DNA of 64,000 nucleotides from Scleromitrula shiraiana (taxonomy: Eukaryota; Ascomycota; Leotiomycetes; Helotiales; Sclerotiniaceae), in assembly GCA_028455995.1 (NCBI GenBank), contig JABELC010000001.1:2406501-2470500 (forward strand), in the 5' to 3' direction. Positions 34,667-44,862 of this stretch are shown here, piece after piece. Within the stretch, counting starts at the first letter, position 1; every line of letters starts with the position of its first letter. A program made the translations under genes and the position numbers. Below the pieces are notes generated by a model. That model was not told the DNA's origin, did not search any database, and worked only from the letters and a program-made list of their open reading frames with translations.

Positions 34667-37581
34667 ATGACTACTGCTTTAAATATAAATGGTCATGGAG
34701 ATAGACCTTCGCCAGCTTCAAGATTTCCAACTGCACCTTCAATCATGACAATGAATGGACAGTTTGCATCTGTCGGCGATGCGCCAACAAAAGAACAGTA
34801 TGAACATGGCATACAAGTTATTGATGAGGACAAGGAATTCAAGTAAGAAATATTGATAAATTATCTAAAAATTTATTATAGCTAACGAGATATTGTACAG
34901 TCCTAATCTTAATGCATATTTACAATTCACGGATACAGCGCACTCTGGATTTAACTATCACCTTATATCAGTATTCGGATCACAATCCACTGGAAAGTCG
35001 ACATTGCTCAACCATTTATTTGGAACAGAGTTTGGGGTAATGTCCGAGAGTGAGAGGAGGCAGACTACAAAGGGAATATGGATGTCAAAGAATAAGAATT
35101 CGAATTCTGGAAAGTCAGAGGTAGAGAGCATGGCAGATAATATTCTAGTAATGGATGTGGAGGGGACTGATGGTCGAGAGCGGGGTGAGGATCAAGATTT
35201 CGAAAGGAAAAGTGCTCTATTCGCTCTGGCTACCTCAGAGGTTCTTATAGTCAATATCTGGGAGCATCAAGTTGGATTATATCAAGGTGCAAACATGGGA
35301 TTACTTAAAACAGTGTTCGAGGTCAACTTACAATTATTTTTAAAGGATAAACAGTACGTGTTCTCTTTTCCAGTTCGTTAACATATCGAGTAACATTTGA
35401 TAGATCAAACCCACGATCACTTCTATTCTTCGTAATCCGCGACCATCTGGGAACAACACCACTCGCAAACCTTCGAGCTACTCTTATACAGGATTTGACC
35501 TCGATATGGACATCCCTTTCAAAACCTGCTGGTCTCGAAAAGTCTAAGATAGAGGATTACTTTGACTTTGCATTCGCTACATTACCCCACAAAATCCTGC
35601 AGCCGGATAAATTTATAACGGAAGTAGGCAAGCTTGGTACACGATTCAGAGCTGGCCGTAAGTCTGCCAAAACCGGATTCGAAGCGGATACTGGATTTGA
35701 GGGTGGTATCTTCCTTCCAGAATATCATCGCCGGATTCCTGCAGATGGTCTATCAGTATATGCCGAGGGTATTTGGGACCAGATCGTAAATAACAAAGAT
35801 TTGGATCTTCCCACCCAACAAGAGCTTCTAGCACAATTTAGATGTGACGAGATATCTCGGGAAGTTTTGGTTACATTTGATGCGGATATTCAGCCTCTTG
35901 AAGAACAACAAGCCGAAGATGCTAGACAAGGAAAACCTGTTGTCATTGAGGACTTGGGTACTATCGGTAAAACATCACGCATAAAGAGTGTCAAGGCTTT
36001 CGAAGAGCAAGCGAGTAGATACCACAAAGGTGTATACGCCAGGAAACGGGCAGAGTTGGAAGGAAAGATCGATACAAGATTGAAGGCGTTGTATAACGGT
36101 CAACTTTCCGCTGCTCACAAATCAGGGGTGGCATCATTTAGCGATGCAGTTTCGGCTGCTGTAAAGGCCGGTCAGAAAAGGGCAGCTGCTTACGAATTTG
36201 CCGATATAGTGGAGCGTGAAAAGGAAGTTGCTTTGGAACTCTTTGAAAACGAAGCAAAAAGTCTTTATATTGAAGGATTACCGTGGTCAAACTTCAAGGC
36301 ACAATATAACTTATACGAAAAAGATCTTGACGAAGTTAGTGGAAGTCTCAGAAAAGAAGAAATGAGACGTCTTGCTACACGTGTTGAAAGATGGGTCAGA
36401 TCTCGATTGAATGATTCTATCGGGCTCGAATTCAACAAACTTGGTTCAGGTAGAGGAGGTAATGGAGCCCCTGAAACTGGCGAAAAGCCCGCAACAGAAA
36501 AAGATTTATGGGATAGGATTTGGAAAACTTTCATATCCACAGTCAAAGAAGCTGAATCTAAATTCGTTGAGAGAGCAAAGAGCTTCAATGCTAGTGAAGA
36601 CGAGATTGAAGTTGGACTATGGCGTCTAAGAAGAAAGAGTTGGGGAGTCCTCCGTGCAAAGATCGACGAGGAAGTTATGGAAGGTAACATTCTTCTCAAA
36701 CTCCGCGAGAACTTCGAAGACAAATTCCGCTACGATGAAGCCGGTGTTCCACGTATATGGCGTCCTACCGATGATATCGAGGGCATGTACACCAAAGCGA
36801 GAGAATCAACACTCACGCTCATCCCACTATTGGCGAAATTCAAACTCGCCGAAACGTATGCTTCGCCCGGACTACCAGATTGGATCGGTAGCGCTCCTGC
36901 TAGTGTGGATCCTAAGGATGAAGAGGATCTTACTCCAATTGGTGGCGTTGACGAAGAAGATGGAAAGAGTCTTGATGAGGAAATGACGATTCTTAGCGAG
37001 GCGAAACGTCAAGATCTCGTGGTTAGATTCAAGAAAACGGCAGATGGTGTATATGTGGAGGCGAAACGAAGTGCTATTGGGGGTGTTGCTCAAATACCCC
37101 TTTATTTCTATGGTTTATTATTTGCTTTAGGTTGGAATGAAATTGTTGCTGGTAAGTTTATAAATTTTTTCTATTCATCACATTTTATCCCCTCTTCAAA
37201 GCAACTCATTTTTTAAAAAATAAAAATAAAAATATATATATATCCTCACTAACAACACCCCCCACCACAGTCCTCCGCAACCCAATCTACTTCATCTTCC
37301 TCATCCTCTCCCTCGTAGCCGCCTACGTAACCTACACGCTCAACCTCTGGGGCCCCATAGCCCGAATGCTCAACGCAGCCTCATCGCAAGGATTGGAGAT
37401 TGGAAAGGAGAAATTGAGGGAGTTTTTGGAGAGCTCGGATACCGGGAGACAGGCTATTGGTATGCAGGCGAGGTTGAATGGGGGTGTCGAGAAGGAGAGG
37501 GAGGGTATTGCGTTGGATACTTTGGATAGTAGGGGGAGGAGGGGGAGGGAAGTTGATGCCGAGGAGGAGGATGATATTTAG
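34667..37581 (+). CDS. SEY1: ER membrane fusion GTPase SEY1 (RHD3/atlastin-like)
   Basis: Exons 34667-34842, 34901-35353, 35404-37151 and 37271-37581 give 895 residues. The dynamin-like GTPase domain shows the P-loop FGSQSTGKST, the switch I Thr in RRQTTKGIW, DVEGTDGRERGEDQDFE (G3) and IRDHLG (G4-type RD). A long helical bundle follows, and near the C-terminus two closely spaced hydrophobic hairpin segments (IPLYFYGLLFALGWNEIVA and VLRNPIYFIFLILSLVAAYV), interrupted by the last intron, precede a charged cytosolic tail ending EEEDDI. The protein drives homotypic fusion of ER tubules and shapes the ER network. Length and architecture match the fungal family (yeast Sey1 is shorter, about 776 residues). 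The intron at 37152-37270 is longer than average. Confidence 0.96.
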
Positions 37582-38098
37582 ATTCTGGGGGTGGAATGGG
37601 GTATTTTTCTTGGGGAGTTAGATGGCTGCGTGAGTGAAGGGGAGGGGAGGAGGGGCTTTTTTATGTATATGGTTTGTGGGTGCAGTAGAGCGGAGCTGAG
37701 CGGCGAGGTTAAGTTTTGTTGATTGTGATCTTGATGGATGGATGGATGGTTTAAAAATAAAAGTATTGGGCGGTTAACTCATTCACACATTCACAAATTC
37801 ACACATTCATTATAGCGGGTTAGAAAAAGGTCTTCTTCTTCTTCTTCTTCTATCTATAGCTCAACATCAGCAAGCAAGCAATCAAGCAAGCAAGCAAGCA
37901 GAGCGTCCAGCGTTAAAATTATTCTTTCTACACTATACTCGAGTAGTATACTATACTATACTATACTACACTATACTAATAATCAGTCAACAATATAATA
38001 AACATCTCCTCTTCAATATCCACTCCCTAAACAATACACAATACACAATACACAATACATAATACTAATAATACACCAACCCCCCTCCATCAAATAGA
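37582..38098. other. Intergenic rich in microsatellites
   Basis: Downstream of SEY1 this stretch contains GGAT units near 37733-37750, TCT units at 37831-37850, AGCA units at about 37868-37900, a TATAC pentamer array at about 37930-37976 and CACAATA units near 38035-38060. No gene is seen. Confidence 0.7.
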
Positions 38099-38172
38099 GG
38101 CCGGATGGTGTAGTTGGTTATCACGTATCCTTAACACGGATAAGGTCCTGGGATCGAGCCCCAGTCTGGTCA
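38099..38172 (+). tRNA. tRNA-Val (anticodon AAC)
   Basis: The 74-base sequence folds into a full cloverleaf. The 7-bp acceptor stem pairs GGCCGGA with TCTGGTC (two G-U pairs). The D arm is GTGT/CACG, the anticodon stem is TATCC/GGATA with loop TTAACAC (anticodon AAC, reading GUU and, as inosine, other Val codons), and the T arm is CTGGG/CCCAG with loop ATCGAGC. There is no intron. T-rich sequence downstream (from about 38182) can serve as the RNA polymerase III terminator. Confidence 0.93.
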
Positions 38173-38451
38173 TTTGATTTGATTTTTTTTTATGGATTTT
38201 TTTTTTTTTTTTTGCATGGTGGGGTCCGTGGGGCTGGTGGTGGGGTTGATTGATTGATTGATTGATTAAATGGATGGATGTTTTTCTCGGATGCGGTTGA
38301 AATATTTATGGATTATAGATGGGTGGATGGATGGATGGATGGATGGATAGATGGATGGATAGATTTTTATTTTGATGGATTGGGATAAAATGAAATGAAA
38401 TGAAGTGAAATAAGATAAGATGAAATGAATTGAAGTAAAAAACTATTATTA

Positions 38452-38484
<33 letters not shown>

Positions 38485-38637
38485 CAGTATTTGTCTAATG
38501 GTATCATATCATATCATATCATCATCAAATCGATCATGTGGCATTAAATATATATATATATATATATATACAAAGTTCCCCAACCAGAAACCCCCCACCC
38601 CCAACCAGCCTCTCCCCCTCTCCTATCCCCCACCCCC
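38173..38637. repeat. Dense microsatellite cluster beside tRNA-Val
   Basis: Successive simple repeats occupy most of this stretch: a T17 run near 38197-38213, GATT units (38248-38267), GGAT units (38326-38362), GAAAT-type units (38384-38438), ATCT units (38451-38484), ATCAT units (38503-38521) and AT dinucleotides (38548-38570). The remainder up to 38637 is C-rich 3' flank of the MFS gene. Confidence 0.85.
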
Positions 38638-40693
38638 TTATAAAAACCACCTAAACTCCGGCACGCCCGGTCCATCCCTCAAGATCTCCGTCGGCACATC
38701 CCTAACATCCAATTTCCTCCCCAGCTTTCGGTCGCGCTTCGCGTTATCGAGAATCATGTAGACGGAGAGACAGGATGCGAGGATGAAGCCGGTGAAGCCG
38801 AATGTTGCGGTTGTTATTAGCGCGGGGAGGTACCTGTTTTGTTGTTGTTAGTTGGTTTGAAGGGGGGATGAGAGGAGGGGGGTGGAGAGAGAGGGGAGAG
38901 AGGAGAATGAGGAGAGGAGGGAAAGATCGGATGGGAGAGGAAGGAGGGGGGGGGGGGAAATAAAAATAAAAAAATAAAAACTTACTTAGGAGCATCCCTA
39001 TTCAAAAAAATATTACTACTAACCAACCCCATTAAATTACTCAACGGCACCCCCACACTACTAAGCAGGACTCTCCTCCCTTCATGCGGCACATTATTAT
39101 TATACCAAGTACTCAGCAGCACGCTCGGCGCGCTGGTGCCCCAACACATCATAAACGTGGCGAAATACGCGACATGCAGACTTTTCTCCACGTCAATGGT
39201 CGCATAGATGAGGAAGCCGATGAAGGTGAAGAGGAAGCCGAGCGCGATGAACGGACCGCGACGACGCGTGTAGTCGGAGGAGAAGGCGAGGATGAGCAGC
39301 ATGGCCGCGCCGGAGATGTTGGGCCCCGCGGTGAGGAGGTTGGTTTTGATGGTGGAGTAGCCTAATCTTGCGACGATTTGCGGGAGGAACAGGGAAACGG
39401 ACTGCAGGGGGACACCGAGACAGATTTCGATGGCGAGGAAGGCATAGGTGGATGGTTGGCGGAAGATGAGGAGGGCGGAGCGCAGCTGGAAGGGTTCGTT
39501 TACGACGGAGGAGGAGTCGACTTGGATGCGGTGGTGGGCGAGGAGTTTTTCGGCCGGGGTGAGGAAGCTGGCGGATGAGGCGGAGGAGGGGAGGTAGAAG
39601 AAGGCGAAGACGGAGAAGAGGATGGTGCAGGATCCTTCGATTAGGAAGAGGTAGCGCCAGGGGTAGAGGGGGGTGGAGGTTATTTTGAAACAGGCGACGG
39701 CTAGGAGGCCGGAGAAGGCGCCGGCTATATTGGAGGCGGCGTAGACTGAGTTGTGTGTTAGGGTAGTGGTTTGGAGAGGGTGATGATGACAAATTATTGG
39801 TAAGATGGGGGATGGAAGGACGTACATATAGCTAGACGACGAGCTAGTTCTCCACGTCGATAAAACGTAGTTAAGTAGTAAATAACTAGGGGGAAGAAGG
39901 CTGATTCGGACATTCCTTTTGCTTTTGTTAGTTTAGATTCGTAAATTGTACTGATATGTTTTGACATACCTAGAAACCATCTCAAAGCCATCATACCACT
40001 GAAATTCTTTACAGCAACTATTTGTTCCGGTTAGCAATTGCTCACAGTTTAGATCTTTAGTGTGATGAGGTTGTTTAATTGTTTACCTGCTAGTATGGTG
40101 AAGGATCCAAAACAGAACATTAGAATTGGTAGAACTTTTGATGGTCCATATTTCTTTCCAAGCATACCCTATATTGAGTTAGTTTGGTGTTTCTAAATGG
40201 CCGCAAGTCAAATGATTCTCATATTTAGGAATCTCATCATCAAACTCCGACTTAGATATCCCAAAATCTAGCTTCAGACTGAACATCCACGTCCGCATCC
40301 ACATCCATCCCCATAACCAACGAACCCTCCAAAAGGAAAAGGAAAAAAACCTACAATCGGCGGCGCACAAAAAACATAAGGAATATAAAAAACGCTCAAT
40401 ATAAGATTATACTGATTAGACCTAAACCCCAAATCCTTCTCCATACCATCCGTCTTCGCATTTCCCAAATTCGACTTATCCAGCGAATTAAACAGATACA
40501 TGCAAGCCAGGACGGGCAGGAGACGTAAATCGAACTTGCGACATAGGGCTCGCTCGGCCTGGTGGTCGACTACGTAGGCTGTTTCGGTTGAGGTGGTGGT
40601 TTCGGGTTGGGATTCGGGGTCGATGGGGTGGGTGGTGTTTTGGATGGTTTTTTGGTCGGTCAAGGAGTGGATTGAGGGGGTTTTGAGGGACAT
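38638..40693 (-). CDS. MFS transporter, DAL5/allantoate permease family
   Basis: Exons 40693-40355, 40168-40087, 40017-39970, 39915-39826, 39745-38986 and 38833-38638 give 504 residues. The segment RALCRKFDLRLLPVLACMYLFNSLDKSNLGNAK is the classic start of the anion:cation symporter family, followed by IPYVFCAPPI and GMLGKKYGPSKVLP. MALRWFLG and FYRRGELARRLAI are family motifs of the first half. About 12 membrane segments are predicted by eye. The family takes up organic anions such as allantoate, nicotinate, pantothenate or biotin precursors; the substrate cannot be told here. The donor of intron 1 reads GTAGGT, chosen because only it keeps frame with GMLGKK. A 48-nt exon lies in the middle. 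The C-terminus is VPEFRWFL. Confidence 0.9.
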
Positions 40694-42843
40694 TTTTCTT
40701 TTGGGGTTGGTGGGAGGAGGGTGGGAGCGTGTTGGCGGAGGGGGGGGAGCACTGGTGCTCAGGTTTGTTGCCCTTGTTTATATCGTTGATAGAGTTTGAA
40801 TTAACCAGATGAAAAGGTACGAGGATTCATTCAAGTTCAAGTGTAGGGTCAAAGTATATGATTAAACTTTTGATTCTATATCAAGACAGATAGATAGATC
40901 GACAGACTCTTGGTATTAAAGATTGAATAGATGAAGTACAATAGGCAGGTATTACGAGGAGAACATATGATTCCAATATGTACAATGTTGCGCAGTCAAG
41001 AAAGAACATACAAAAAAGAACACAACCAGCAAAACAATAGAACAAACAAGCTGACGAGGAAATACAGAAGTATTTAAAAAATGATATTCTCCATGAAAAG
41101 ATACCCACCATGTAACATAGATATTGAGGAATAATAGGAATTAACAGGTTGTCCAGATTAACTAAACATCGAATAGATTCTTATCTAAAGATTGAAGACA
41201 TTAACCAAATAGAGTTCAGACCATGAACCTTTCCTACGAATCAAACCCATACAATAACGAATGATATATCAACGATACTTATCGTAAGGGATATTATTAT
41301 AGGAAGATATCAGACGTTACATATTATCATCTATCATATATGAATATTACTGATGAACAAGAATGATAATCGCCAACAAGAGCCAATAAGGACGAAGAAC
41401 AATAAGGACGAAGACAACACTCGTATCATATGGGGAAAGATCAATAGGGAAAATTCCCGTAAACTCCCGCAATCTATTGGTTCATTATTTTCTAGAATTA
41501 ATTTATCAGTGCTGTAGCTGAGGAACCTTGGTAGTCCAGATTGACCCGGGAGATAAGGATGAAGAGATAAATAAATAACAATTATTATTTGGAACTTAAT
41601 TGTGTAACGGCGCCGAGAGTGGAGTGAGTGAGTGAGTGAGTGCAGCGGAAAAATATTATTCCTTTTCTTTTCAATATGAAGAAACATTATTAGTATTAAG
41701 TAAGTAATTAGTAATTAGTAATTAGTAATGCTCCAAAAAAATCGTGATCATATCCAACATTTCGACATCTTCTTTTTCTTCCTGTCTTCTCCCTACCTCA
41801 TAGACCTTCTCAGAAAAAAAAAAGAAAAACAAAAAAAAGACTTCTTTGAAAATCCCATTTCCTTTCACCCCCCCAAATCACGATCTCGATGTCCAATCAA
41901 AGAATCTAGAATGAAAATGATCATCCATTGGAACATCCCGTGGCAATGTCGTGGCAAACAAAAGAAACAAAGGAAACTCATTCTCTTTTTCTTATTCTAA
42001 AGTGAAGGAGTTGAAGATTTCCTCCAACGATATCTCGACAGAGACATTTTTAGATAATGGGGGGTACAGACTATGTATATGTATGCATACTAGTATTTGG
42101 TTAACGTGCCGAATATAGTATATCGGAAATGACGTCAATGCGAGGCGATAATTTCGAACATTGAATGCTTGGCGTGAAAGAAATGAATGTTTACTAATGT
42201 TGTTTTTGTTGATGGATTAATCTACAAACGAAGGATATTTATTTATTTATTTATTTATTCATTCATCAATGGGGTTCTTTAATATCGATATCGGCTAGAT
42301 GAAAATAAGAAATGGAATAGAAAAGGTGGAGTAGTATAGTATACGAAGTTTGCAGAAATCATTTTTGTTTGAAAAGATATGAATCGAATAAGGAAAGTAA
42401 AAGGGAAGGGATGGGAATATTAATTGTAGTCACACGACTAAGTAAAAGTTCCAGGCTTTTTAAAGGCGTTATATCAACTTTTTAATGGTACATACAATAC
42501 CCCTTAGATCTCCCCAAAGCCTAGAACTTTCGATATTCTCCCACCGGAAAAGCATTATTTGAATTGGGGAAAGATTAATAAATGTAAATAAATAAATAAT
42601 TATAAGTCTTTGAATATTTTCATACAGTAGAATAGAATAGAATAGAATAGTGCTTGAGGAACCACAAGAACCCACCCACTTTATTTAAGAGGTGATTGAT
42701 CAAATAATGTTGAATTAGATGTCTCATCTGTATTTCCCATTTATTTTTCCATATCGTCATGATAAGGTTGAGGAAAGTGGTCTTATTATTATATCATATC
42801 ATGTTCAATGCTCACTCGCGCCGTTGTATAAGTGTCTGTCTAG

Positions 42844-42879
42844 TAAGTCTAAGTCTAAGTCTAGGTCTAGGTCTAGGTC
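42844..42879. repeat. Hexamer array, three TAAGTC then three TAGGTC
   Basis: Six perfect tandem hexamers occur in two homogeneous blocks differing by one base, flanked by degenerate TAG-type units. Confidence 0.9.
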
Positions 42880-43382
42880 TAGTCCGGTCTTCAAATCCAT
42901 ATGTTATATTATATTATATTATATTGTATTTGTATTTCCAAGTCTACGAGGCTCAATATCTAGCTCGGTACCGGTACGTATCTGAAGATTGAAGGAAGGG
43001 ATTGATCCATGGTGTTAAAGATGGCTGGCCGCGCCGCCCTGAGTTCATGAATGGATTAATTGGTATACATTACGTCATTGTATGTAAGCGTTGATGGGAA
43101 TCTGGGAATCTCCGAAATCACAAGATGGAATGGTCGGTTGCTGCTTTGCTTTGTAATGTTTACTATTCATACATGTGCTTTACAGGCTTTGGCTTTTTTT
43201 TTTTGTTCTTTGGACTCGCATCGTTGGAAGTTGTTACGATTCTTATTTTTTTATTTTTTTATTTTTTATTTTATTTTATTTTATTTTTTGGAATCATGCT
43301 AATTTATTGATGTTATCGCCGAAAATTTAAAGATGGAAAATCGAAGTCAAGTTATATTAATCACTTCATTAGTGGGCTAAAA

Positions 43383-43413
43383 TAGTATAGTATAGTATAG
43401 TATAGTATAGTAT
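43383..43413. repeat. Pentanucleotide array (TAGTA)n
   Basis: About six tandem copies. The unit is the reverse complement of that in the arrays at 44077-44121 and 44323-44371. Confidence 0.9.
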
Positions 43414-43736
43414 GCCCAGGTGTTGTACACGAGGCCAGCAGATGTTGCCTCTTTTTATTAGTATCGAGTAGAGTTCATTAGGTTCATTAGGTATCTAGTA
43501 GCCTATAATCTAGTATCCAGTAGAGTTTATGGGTTACAAGTACACACACATCATCATCATCATCATCATCATTATCATCATCATAATGTTCTAGATATTG
43601 ACATAATATTCCAGATATTGACATAATCTATTAACAATCAAAAATTCTATCACTTTATTACTCCATATATGATATTTATTCTAAAAATACGTTGACTGTT
43701 ATGAAAGTGTAATATGACATGAATGACATCAAAACT

Positions 43737-43767
<31 letters not shown>

Positions 43768-44076
43768 TAGTACTATTAGTACTATTAGTACTTCAAAAAA
43801 TAATAATAAAAACTATCCTCCATCTTGACATATTCTATTCATCTTGCTTTTAAGCTTTAAACGCCTCACGTGTGCATTTGAAATTCAAGACTATTTGAAC
43901 CCTGGAAATTATATCTAAACTAAATTTGGTTATAACTTTGACGATCTTCAATTTTTTATTTTATTTTATTTTTATTTTTATTTTTTCACTTCTTCTCATT
44001 CTTGACTTTCTATGGAACACTTGCAATAGAAGGAATACTAGATAGAGAAAGGACATATGGAACGTTAACTATCCAG

Positions 44077-44121
44077 TACTATACTATACTATACTATACT
44101 ATATTATACTATATTATACTA
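44077..44121. repeat. Pentanucleotide array (TACTA)n
   Basis: About nine copies, two of them altered to TATTA. Confidence 0.88.
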
Positions 44122-44322
44122 AACGGATTAATGTCGGACTGAACCTGACTGACCCTCCCATCTCACCCCCCTCCCCTCCCCCCCCCCCGATCACTATTTG
44201 AAGAAAAAAGAGGCCTAGTTCTATATTCCCGTCTCAAGTCCGTCATCGAGATTCGAATCCCACAAATTTCCCACAACATTATTAAAATCTACTCTTATTA
44301 CTTTTTAATCACCATTATTATT

Positions 44323-44371
44323 ATACTATACTATACTATACTATACTATACTATACTATACTATACTATAC
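44323..44371. repeat. Pentanucleotide array (TATAC)n
   Basis: About nine to ten near-perfect copies lie about 490 bases upstream of the phosphatase start codon. Confidence 0.9.
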
Positions 44372-44744
44372 TTGTACCAACTGATTCAGCAAACTTATTA
44401 TTGTTATTATTATCATTATTATTATTATTACCCCATGGATCGATGAATACCGTTTTTTATTGAAAGCATTGAAAAGTTTAAAACAAATTAAAATTTTAAG
44501 AAAAAAAACAGTACAGCCCAGTATTGATTGCATTTGCATTGAGAACTCATCCAAGACTTTATTACATTCCCATCTCAATCTCATCGTATTTATTTACTGT
44601 ACGAAGTTACGATCCACCTTCCAATATATCTTCAAAGTATCTTGCAAAATACCTGAGGATTACCACGACTTCCCTGTCAATACTTCCCATCAACAACTAC
44701 AACCTCATCTTATTCACGACTCGGCGTCGCACCTGCTCAAAATC

Positions 44745-44765
44745 ATGGCAACCACAACTCAATAA
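44745..44765 (+). promoter_or_regulatory. Short upstream ORF before the phosphatase gene
   Basis: A six-codon frame (MATTTQ, then TAA) begins with ATG in a strong context (A at -3, G at +4) and ends 97 bases before the phosphatase ATG. A longer frame ending at the same stop starts at 44460. If the transcript includes it, it would dampen translation of the phosphatase. Confidence 0.45.
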
Positions 44766-44862
44766 TACGAGTAACATAGGTCTGGCAGTTGAGAGAGGTA
44801 TCTCGTAAGAACTTTAGAAAGCAGCTATAGCAGGAAGGAAAGAACTTTGCGCATCAACCACA

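Larger units (their letters stand above)
40694..44862. other. Gene-free, repeat-rich 4.2 kb intergenic region
   Basis: This is the largest stretch without a recognised gene. Open frames are short and of low complexity. It carries a GTGA run (41617-41641), an ATTT run (42238-42258), a hexamer array (42844-42879), TAGTA-type pentamers (43383-43413), an ATC run (43550-43582), an ATT run with TATTAGTAC units (43737-43792), TATAC arrays (44077-44121 and 44323-44371) and a C-rich tract (44160-44188). It lies between the 5' ends of the MFS gene and the phosphatase gene, so it may contain long leaders or a non-coding transcript; neither is shown by sequence. Confidence 0.65.

Noticed and set aside
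39193..39792. 199-codon frame rich in Arg, Pro and His opposite the MFS gene region
   Set aside because: It is an out-of-frame reading on the same strand as the MFS exon, with the composition expected from such a shadow.
31015..40693. Possible nitrogen-transport cluster (APC permease plus DAL5-type transporter)
   Set aside because: SEY1, a tRNA and 5 kb separate them, and no associated enzymes or regulator are present; co-occurrence looks incidental.
41728..42000. 90-codon plus-strand frame in the gene desert
   Set aside because: It is Lys/Phe-rich low complexity over A/T runs, with no resemblance to any family and no splice partners.
44215..44275. Sequence resembling a tRNA B box (ATTCGAATCCC)
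   Set aside because: The flanking bases do not form a T-arm stem (CGAGA against CCCAC), and no acceptor, D or anticodon arms can be drawn upstream.
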